Assembly: GCA_022560555.1 (NCBI GenBank)
Contig: JADFSZ010000131.1
Span: forward strand, 1-5,066
From: PVC group bacterium
GTDB taxonomy: Bacteria; GCA-001730085; JADFSZ01
Length of the DNA stretch: 5,066 nt
Reading direction: 5' to 3'
Shown: positions 1 through 4,119 of the stretch, piece by piece
How the letters are laid out: each line of letters starts with the position of its first letter
Position numbering within the stretch: the stretch's first letter is position 1
Position numbers and translations under genes: made by a program
The notes under the pieces: model-generated
Told to the model about the DNA's origin: nothing
Seen by the model: the letters and a program-made list of their open reading frames with translations, nothing else
Databases searched by the model: none

Positions 1-13
1 TTGAAACTGGAAA
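1..13 (+). repeat. Left inverted repeat of Y1 transposase unit
   Basis: TTGAAACTGGAAA here is the exact reverse complement of bases 986-998, at the 3' end of the transposase gene. The match stops inward at base 14 (G, where C would be needed). Outward it reaches the edge of the window, so the true repeat may be longer. The right copy continues as GGTCTGACCCC, so I predict GGGGTCAGACC immediately before base 1. It is most simply read as the left end of the mobile unit. Confidence 0.75.
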
Positions 14-17
14 GTTC

Positions 18-47
18 TTGACAATCTCTCATTCCTTCTCATATAAT
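18..47 (+). promoter_or_regulatory. Consensus sigma70-type promoter of the transposase
   Basis: A perfect -35 hexamer TTGACA (18-23) and a perfect -10 hexamer TATAAT (42-47) are separated by 18 bp. Transcription would be expected to begin about 7 bases after the -10, at 53-55, which is the A of the transposase ATG at 55. No purine-rich ribosome binding site precedes that ATG. The promoter lies inside the left inverted repeat, so the element appears to carry its own promoter. Confidence 0.75.
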
Positions 48-54
48 TTGCTTC

Positions 55-1005
55 ATGGCACGTCCTTATCGTCTACAAGCCGAAGACACTCTATACCACA
101 TCATATCCCGCGGGAATGACCGCAAAAAAATCTTTCTTAAAGAACGTGACTACTTAAAATTTCTTGAAAACCTGGAAATCGCCAGGGATCGGTACGCTTT
201 TCACCTATATGCCTATGTTCTCATGACAAATCATGTGCATCTTCTCCTGGAAACCACAGCTCCCAATATTTCTCAAATTATGCAAAACATCAACTCTTCA
301 TATACAACGTATTTCAATATCAAGCACAAGAAATCAGGGCATCTCTTTCAAGGCCGCTATAAATCCATTGTTGTAGATAAAGACGCTTACCTGCTCGAAC
401 TCACCCGTTACATCCATCTTAACCCTGTCCGTGCGAAGATGGTCCGTTCTCCTTCAGATTATCCCTGGAGTAGCTGGAGCGAATATATCGCCAAACGACC
501 TAAAAAGCCCCTGATCTCCTGGGGCAAATTAACGCGCTATATTAAATACTCCCCTGTCGGGTATAAACGCTTCGTTCTTGATAGCGACTATGATCACTAT
601 TCTTTTTCGCAAAAGCCTTATGCCGGCTTTATTCTTGGTCAAGCGCGCTTTATTAAAGACACCTTAAACATTCTTAAAGACCAAATTCAAAGCAATGAAA
701 CATCCTTTGCTAAGGAATTAAGCAGCCACTACACCATGCATGATGTGATAGAATTGTACGGACAGAATCACAATATCGATCCTCAGAATCTCTTTCATGC
801 AAAAGGGAAGCGTTCCTTTGATAAAAAGCTCGTCATTTATCTCATTAAACGGCTGACGTCGCATACAAACGCGGATATTGGTAAAGAATTCAACCTGTCC
901 TTTTCAGCTGTGAGCAAAGCCTCAAAATCCATTGAATCGTTAGTAGCACAAAACAAGAAAATGAGAACGAGGATTAGCCGCATTGTTTCCAGTTTCAAGG
1001 TCTGA
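55..1005 (+). CDS. REP-associated-type Y1 (HUH) transposase with DnaA-like C-terminal domain
   Basis: This is a single-strand DNA transposase of the Y1 family (IS200-like / REP-associated tyrosine transposase), 316 residues. The N-terminal half is typical: the opening MARPYRL, then YHIISRGN (14-21), the metal-binding HUH motif NHVH (H60, H62), GHLFQGRYKS (95-104) and TRYIHLNPVRAK (117-128). By comparison with E. coli TnpA-REP, Y119 is the likely nucleophile. The catalytic part ends near residue 145. Residues about 225-310 look like DnaA domain IV: a basic patch, then YLIKRLTSHTNADIGKEFN and a recognition-helix-like FSAVSKA (283-289). Family members without this extension are often 150-240 residues. 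The ATG at 55 suits the family N-terminus, but no ribosome binding site precedes it and the promoter predicts a leaderless mRNA. The reading frame is intact, so the protein may be active. The last codons lie in the right inverted repeat. It could be a domesticated RAYT rather than a self-mobile element. Confidence 0.92.
   Translation: MARPYRLQAEDTLYHIISRGNDRKKIFLKERDYLKFLENLEIARDRYAFHLYAYVLMTNHVHLLLETTAPNISQIMQNINSSYTTYFNIKHKKSGHLFQGRYKSIVVDKDAYLLELTRYIHLNPVRAKMVRSPSDYPWSSWSEYIAKRPKKPLISWGKLTRYIKYSPVGYKRFVLDSDYDHYSFSQKPYAGFILGQARFIKDTLNILKDQIQSNETSFAKELSSHYTMHDVIELYGQNHNIDPQNLFHAKGKRSFDKKLVIYLIKRLTSHTNADIGKEFNLSFSAVSKASKSIESLVAQNKKMRTRISRIVSSFKV
986..998 (-). repeat. Right inverted repeat of Y1 transposase unit
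   Basis: TTTCCAGTTTCAA is the exact reverse complement of bases 1-13. It lies in the transposase frame and encodes the residues just before the stop codon, so the terminal repeat and the C-terminus of the protein are the same DNA. The bases that follow, GGTCTGACCCC (999-1009), probably belong to the same end. Confidence 0.75.
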
Positions 1006-1007
1006 CC
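999..1007. repeat. Short palindrome over the transposase stop codon
   Basis: GGTC-T-GACC is a 4-bp inverted repeat with a one-base centre. The transposase stop codon TGA (1003-1005) lies in it. A one-base loop cannot form a normal hairpin in single-stranded DNA, so it is more plausible as a protein-binding site at the element end than as a terminator. It is short enough that chance remains possible. Confidence 0.4.
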
Positions 1008-1019
1008 CCTCTTGGGTGC

Positions 1020-1112
1020 ATGCTTCCGGCAAATATCAGGCACGCTTAAACCCGCTTCGCCCTCCTTCAAAACTCCGATAATCTGTTCTTCAGTATGTCT
1101 CTTTCTTCCCAA
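1020..1112 (-). pseudogene. 5' fragment of IS3-family transposase orfA, interrupted
   Basis: Read on the minus strand, this stretch encodes GRKRHTEEQIIGVLKEGEAG followed by LSVPDICRKH. This is the start of the OrfA (helix-turn-helix) protein of IS3-family insertion sequences, normally followed by a glycine and the rest of the helix-turn-helix. Here the similarity stops at the H codon (1020-1022), and the frame runs into the right end of the Y1 transposase unit. Only about 30 of roughly 90-100 expected residues remain, and OrfB is absent from the window. The apparent start is a TTG at 1112; I see no ATG or clear ribosome binding site just upstream, so the 5' end may also be worn. If the Y1 unit inserted here, the missing part of orfA should lie to the left of base 1. 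Confidence 0.8.
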
Positions 1113-1199
1113 AGACCCTAAATAAGATATAGTGCAACTATTTATATATAAAGAACTTAAGACAAATATAGGATCGCATCTCTGAGTCGGGCGCAGTAT

Positions 1200-1215
1200 G
1201 TGTTGACATAAACAC
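1200..1215. promoter_or_regulatory. Inverted repeat over -35 of the antitoxin-toxin promoter (possible operator)
   Basis: GTGTT (1200-1204) and AACAC (1211-1215) form a perfect 5-bp inverted repeat around GACATA. It overlaps the TTGACA -35 box at 1203-1208. AbrB/MazE-type antitoxins commonly bind palindromes in their own promoter, so this is a reasonable candidate operator. The arms are short, so confidence is low. Confidence 0.35.
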
Positions 1216-1232
1216 TCATTTATGGTAAGAAT
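1203..1232 (+). promoter_or_regulatory. Probable promoter of the AbrB-PIN module
   Basis: A perfect -35 hexamer TTGACA (1203-1208) is followed after 18 bp by AAGAAT (1227-1232), which matches 4 of 6 bases of the -10 consensus. At 17-bp spacing the hexamer would be TAAGAA, a poorer fit. The expected transcription start near 1239 leaves a leader of about 40 nt that carries the ribosome binding site AAGGGAG (1267-1273). Confidence 0.5.
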
Positions 1233-1257
1233 AAGTAAGAAAATAGGAATAAGTTAG
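1228..1257 (+). repeat. Imperfect direct repeat downstream of the antitoxin promoter
   Basis: AGAATAAGTAAG (1228-1239) and GGAATAAGTTAG (1246-1257) agree at 10 of 12 positions and are offset by 18 bp, nearly two helical turns. They cover the -10 box and transcription start region, where an autorepressing antitoxin would bind. The region is A-rich, so a chance duplication cannot be excluded. Confidence 0.35.
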
Positions 1258-1279
1258 ATTTCAAACAAGGGAGATTACT

Positions 1280-1519
1280 ATGATTACACGCGTGAGAGAT
1301 AAGGGGCAAATTACACTACCGTCTCATCTGAGGAATGCATTAAAGATCAAGAAGGATTCTGTTCTTTCGGTCGCAAAGGTTGGAAATGCGATTTTGCTGA
1401 CACTGAAGCCTTCAAAGTTTGAAGAGGTGGCGAACACATTTTCTAAAGAAGCCAAGAAAAAAGGCATTACCTTAGAATCGCTTTTGAAAGATCTTAAAAG
1501 AATTCGACATGTAAAATAA
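1280..1519 (+). CDS. AbrB/MazE-type antitoxin (SpoVT-AbrB fold)
   Basis: This 79-residue protein is the probable antitoxin of the pair. Residues 1-45 match the SpoVT/AbrB swapped-hairpin DNA-binding domain: ITRVRDKGQITLPSHLRNAL with the hallmark GQITLP (9-14), then LKIKKDSVLSV and a hydrophobic strand AILLTLKP. Residues 46-79 are a charged helical tail (FEEVANTFSKEAKKKGITLE onward) of the kind that in this family wraps around the partner toxin. The ATG at 1280 has a good ribosome binding site, AAGGGAG, 6 nt upstream. The stop is followed after 5 nt by the PIN-domain gene, giving the usual antitoxin-first order. By family behaviour the protein should neutralise the toxin and repress the shared promoter; the specific target is not visible. 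A stand-alone AbrB-like regulator is less likely given the neighbour. Confidence 0.88.
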   Translation: MITRVRDKGQITLPSHLRNALKIKKDSVLSVAKVGNAILLTLKPSKFEEVANTFSKEAKKKGITLESLLKDLKRIRHVK

Positions 1520-1524
1520 ATCCT

Positions 1525-1980
1525 ATGGCTATTCTTAACTATCAAATCTTTTTTGATACGAGTGTGTATATAGCGGCCATTCTTTCACCGAAAGGAGCCG
1601 CCGGAGAACTTATCCGCCTTGTTGAAGTGGGAGCCATCCGTATGGTGGTTTCAGAAAAGGTGATTATTGAGTCAGATCATGTGTTATCGAGAAAATTCCC
1701 TGATCTTATTGAGGAAAGCCGAAATTTTTGGAAACACCTTGAGCCGAATATTATCCCTGAGCCAGAGCCAAAAGAAATCGAACCATTTGCGCAGCATCTT
1801 GATGCGGCAGACGCCATGATTTTATGTGCGGCACACCTGGCGAAAGTAGACGCGTTTGTGACATGGAATACGAGAGATTTTATCGAACCGAGTATAGAAA
1901 AACTTGTTTCTTTTCCTATTGTGGTCCCGGGGAACTGTTTAAAGCTTTTCCAGAAATGGATCAAACCTTTCTTGGACTAA
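1525..1980 (+). CDS. PIN-domain toxin (VapC-like ribonuclease, PIN_3 type)
   Basis: A 151-residue PIN-domain protein, the probable RNA-cleaving toxin of the module. The expected acidic metal-binding positions are present: D11 in FFDTSVYIAA, E49 in VVSEKVIIES, D93/D96 in HLDAADAMILCAA, and D118 in VTWNTRDF. The pattern, including VTWNTRDF, fits the 'putative toxin component, PIN family' (PIN_3) group better than classical VapC. The start codon lies 5 nt after the antitoxin stop and has no clear ribosome binding site, so translation is probably coupled to the antitoxin, which would keep toxin yield low. All catalytic residues and the length are intact, so the module could be functional. The RNA target cannot be read from sequence. 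Confidence 0.87.
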   Translation: MAILNYQIFFDTSVYIAAILSPKGAAGELIRLVEVGAIRMVVSEKVIIESDHVLSRKFPDLIEESRNFWKHLEPNIIPEPEPKEIEPFAQHLDAADAMILCAAHLAKVDAFVTWNTRDFIEPSIEKLVSFPIVVPGNCLKLFQKWIKPFLD

Positions 1981-2011
1981 ATATAAGCAGTTGGATATAG
2001 AAAGATATCTT

Positions 2012-2068
2012 ATGAAGAAAATGGATAAGGATATACCTATAGGAAAGTTGGCAAACAGAGTTCATTAA
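2012..2068 (+). pseudogene. Possible remnant of a second antitoxin gene
   Basis: An 18-codon frame encodes MKKMDKDIPIGKLANRVH and then stops. The segment DIPIGKL resembles, from memory, the N-terminus of small ribbon-helix-helix antitoxin-like proteins of about 70 residues that begin with an acidic residue, (I/V)PIGKL and then a DFLPPP-like segment. Here the similarity ends after GKL and a stop codon follows shortly. A perfect 10-bp palindrome AAGATATCTT (2002-2011) directly precedes the ATG. It could equally be a chance short frame. The rest of the 1981-2126 spacer shows no gene and no convincing terminator. Confidence 0.3.
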
Positions 2069-2126
2069 TACATTGATATGGCCTTAGCTCTTTAATAGCC
2101 TTACAATTCCATGCTTTTTCTATCCC

Positions 2127-3026
2127 TTACTTTCTAACATCTATCCTCTTTTGAGGAACCTGTTCATCCGCGTGGTAGGAGCTGCGGACAAAGGGGCCGG
2201 ATTCACAATGAGTAAATCCTTTCTTGAGCGCGATGGTTTTCAATTCTCGAAATTCATCCGGGTGCCAATACTTTTCAATTTTTAAATAAAATTTATCTCC
2301 CTGATGGGGAGTCAGATATTGACCTAAAGTTAAAACATCAACATGATTGTCACGAAGATCATCCATTGCTTCCGAGATTTCATCCCACGTCTCCCCGAGT
2401 CCGAGCATCATGCTTGATTTAGTAACAACTTCAGGGCGGATCTCTTTGCCCCGTCGTAAAAATTTCAAAGAACGGTCATAGTCCGCTTTTGATCGAACCT
2501 TGGGCGACAGACGGCGGACTGTTTCAATATTGTGATTAAGAATGTCCGGCCCGGAAGACATAAGAATTTTTAAATTGTTATAATGGCCGCCCATGTCTGA
2601 CGGAAGAACTTCAATCGTTGTTTCTGGCCTACCCAAACGAATGGCCCGCACGGTTTCAACAAAGATTTGTGCCCCTCCATCAACGAGATCGTCACGGGCC
2701 ACAGCCGTGATAACAACATGTCTCAAGCCCATCTCCTGGACGGCCTCGGCAACACGTCTGGGTTCATCCGTATCCAACCCGATGGGTTTTCCTGTTTTAA
2801 CCGCGCAAAAACGGCAAGCTCTTGTACAAAGGTCTCCTAAAATCATAAACGTGGCCGTGCGCCTCAACGCCCAGCATTCATGCAGATTCGGGCATTGAGC
2901 TTCTTCACACACCGTGTGAAGCGATTTGCTTCGCATCATGGTGTGAATACTCTTCGCGCTCACGTTGGACGAAAGACGGATTTTGAGCCATGAAGGGCGT
3001 TCAAGAATTTCGGTTTGAGGTACCAT
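2127..3026 (-). CDS. lipA: Lipoyl synthase
   Basis: LipA is a radical-SAM enzyme that inserts two sulfurs into octanoyl groups on lipoyl domains of 2-oxoacid dehydrogenases or the glycine cleavage H protein. From the ATG at 3026 the protein has 299 residues, near the family norm. Both iron-sulfur sites are complete: the auxiliary-cluster motif [13 protein letters not shown] (C40, C45, C51) and the radical-SAM motif CTRACRFC (C67, C71, C74), plus the terminal RSSYHAD (281-287) whose serine ligates the auxiliary cluster. [19 protein letters not shown] and LGLGETWDE are also typical. The frame stays open upstream to a TTG at 3065, which would add 13 residues, but that TTG has no ribosome binding site and coincides with a TTGACA sequence. 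The ATG has AAGGTG 9 nt upstream, so I prefer it. It diverges from the dihydrouridine synthase gene and converges on the toxin gene. No lipB is seen. Confidence 0.96.
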   Translation of the reverse strand: MVPQTEILERPSWLKIRLSSNVSAKSIHTMMRSKSLHTVCEEAQCPNLHECWALRRTATFMILGDLCTRACRFCAVKTGKPIGLDTDEPRRVAEAVQEMGLRHVVITAVARDDLVDGGAQIFVETVRAIRLGRPETTIEVLPSDMGGHYNNLKILMSSGPDILNHNIETVRRLSPKVRSKADYDRSLKFLRRGKEIRPEVVTKSSMMLGLGETWDEISEAMDDLRDNHVDVLTLGQYLTPHQGDKFYLKIEKYWHPDEFRELKTIALKKGFTHCESGPFVRSSYHADEQVPQKRIDVRK

Positions 3027-3067
3027 CGTAAGAGACACCTTAGAAGAGAGATCCTGAATTGTCAATA

Positions 3068-3096
3068 ATTATGACTAGAGAAGCTCTTTGATTCAG
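3068..3096 (-). promoter_or_regulatory. Possible lipA promoter
   Basis: On the minus strand, CATAAT (3073-3068, 5 of 6 bases of the -10 consensus) lies 17 bp after CTGAAT (3096-3091, 3 of 6 of -35). Transcription would begin near 3061, giving a leader of about 35 nt to the ATG at 3026 that carries the AAGGTG ribosome binding site. An alternative is TTGACA (3065-3060) with TAAGGT (3042-3037), which would leave a leader of only a few bases. Confidence 0.35.
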
Positions 3097-3097
3097 G

Positions 3098-3103
3098 TAT
3101 AAT
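3098..3103 (+). promoter_or_regulatory. -10 box of the dihydrouridine synthase gene
   Basis: A perfect TATAAT lies 29 bp before the ATG at 3133, placing the transcription start near 3110. No good -35 is found at 16-18 bp spacing (CTAGAG at 17 bp), and there is no TGn extension. The predicted leader of about 23 nt holds a strong ribosome binding site, GGGAGGAA (3116-3123), 9 nt before the start codon. The box faces the lipA promoter within the same few tens of bases. Confidence 0.5.
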
Positions 3104-3132
3104 GCACTCCATTGAGGGAGGAATGAAGAGAT

Positions 3133-4110
3133 ATGAACGGAAATTTTTGGAATCGCCTTAAAAAGCCTATTTTTGCCATGGCGCCTATGGCGGATGTGAC
3201 GGATGCGCCCTTTCGCCGGATTATTGCCAAATACGGAAAGCCGGACATCCTTTTTACGGAATTTGTGTCCACGGACGGGCTTTGCTCCCCCGGAAAAGAA
3301 AAGCTCCTAAGAGATCTTATATATTCCGAAGAAGAACGTCCCATTGTCGCGCAAATATTTGGGAAAAATCCGGAAAAATTTTATGAAACAGCCAAACTGA
3401 TTCATGCATTAGGATTTGACGGCGTGGATATCAACATGGGATGTCCTGATCGTAGGGTGTGTCGGAGCGGGGCCGGCGCGTCCTTAATTGAAAATCCGGC
3501 TCTTGCCAAAGAGATCATTATCGCAACACAGGAAGGTTCTAACGGACTTCCTGTTTCTGTCAAGACACGGATGGGATATCACAAAAATGAACTTGAGACA
3601 TGGGTTCAAAATTTATTAGAAACTCGACCGGCTGCGATTACGATCCATCTGCGAACAAAAAAAGACATGTCCAAAGTAGATGCGCGTTGGGATGAAATTG
3701 TCCTTGCTGTTGCTTTAGCGAAAGATGAAGAAACTCTTATTATCGGAAATGGGGATATACAAAATCTCAAAGAGGCCCGGGATATGGTTGAAAAAACCGG
3801 GGTAGACGGGGTGATGTTGGGGCGCGCGATTTTTGGAAACCCTTGGCTTTTTAATCCTGACGTGAATGTGGAAAATATTTCATTTGAAGAAAAAATGAAG
3901 GTGCTGTTAGAACATGCCGTGGTGTATGAAGAAGTTTTTCAGGGTAAAAAGAAATTTGCCGTCATGCGAAAACATTTTAAAGCCTATATATCCGGGTTTC
4001 CGGGCTCCAAAGAGCTTCGCGGCGCATTGGAAAAAACGAACAGTTTTAAAGAAGTGAAAAACATCATTGCTGATTTTCGGTATATAGGCAAAGATTTTGA
4101 GGTTGCATAA
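3133..4110 (+). CDS. dus: tRNA-dihydrouridine synthase
   Basis: This FMN enzyme reduces specific uridines in the tRNA D-loop region to dihydrouridine using NADPH. The 325-residue protein has a full TIM-barrel catalytic domain: MAPMADVTDAPFR (16-28), AQIFG (73-77), DINMGCP (99-105) with the catalytic C104, VKTRMG (143-148), TIHLRT (170-175), IGNGDI (204-209) and GVMLGRAIFGNPWLF (226-240). A C-terminal helical tRNA-binding region (about 250-320) follows and contains MRKHFKAYISGF. The TIHLRTKKDMSKV segment differs from the usual TIHGRTR-x-x-M-Y-x-G seen in DusA/B/C, so I do not assign a DusB or DusC subtype. From memory this variant is common in candidate-phylum genomes. The start codon is fixed by a strong ribosome binding site 9 nt upstream. 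It is transcribed divergently from lipA and ends 9 bases from the stop of the convergent kinase gene. Confidence 0.95.
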   Translation: MNGNFWNRLKKPIFAMAPMADVTDAPFRRIIAKYGKPDILFTEFVSTDGLCSPGKEKLLRDLIYSEEERPIVAQIFGKNPEKFYETAKLIHALGFDGVDINMGCPDRRVCRSGAGASLIENPALAKEIIIATQEGSNGLPVSVKTRMGYHKNELETWVQNLLETRPAAITIHLRTKKDMSKVDARWDEIVLAVALAKDEETLIIGNGDIQNLKEARDMVEKTGVDGVMLGRAIFGNPWLFNPDVNVENISFEEKMKVLLEHAVVYEEVFQGKKKFAVMRKHFKAYISGFPGSKELRGALEKTNSFKEVKNIIADFRYIGKDFEVA

Positions 4111-4119
4111 AATTTCACC

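Noticed and set aside
837-1112. A 91-codon minus-strand open frame beginning with IS3 OrfA-like residues
   Set aside because: Only the first 30 or so codons resemble OrfA. From about 1019 downward the frame runs antisense through the end of the Y1 transposase, so it is a chimera of two elements and not a gene; only the fragment is annotated.
1141-1152. Perfect 12-bp palindrome TTTATATATAAA between the IS3 fragment and the antitoxin promoter
   Set aside because: It is an alternating A/T run in AT-rich spacer, likely by chance and far from the promoter elements; no role can be argued.
1677-1964. Minus-strand open frame of 95 codons opposite the PIN toxin gene
   Set aside because: Antisense to conserved PIN-domain sequence with no recognisable motif.
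2080-2105. Possible terminator stem between the toxin gene and lipA (GGCC...GGCT region)
   Set aside because: Only three or four base pairs can form and no T-run follows on either strand.
2593-2898. Plus-strand open frame of 101 codons opposite lipA
   Set aside because: It lies wholly antisense to well-conserved lipA codons, has no recognisable domain, and reads like a reverse shadow.
3123-3161. Short 12-codon frame starting at ATG 3123, overlapping the dus start in another frame
   Set aside because: The ribosome binding site is almost adjacent to this ATG and well spaced for 3133 instead; no sign of a leader peptide function.
3093-3344. Minus-strand open frame of 83 codons spanning the dus promoter and 5' end
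   Set aside because: Mostly antisense to the conserved FMN-binding start of the dihydrouridine synthase; no family resemblance.
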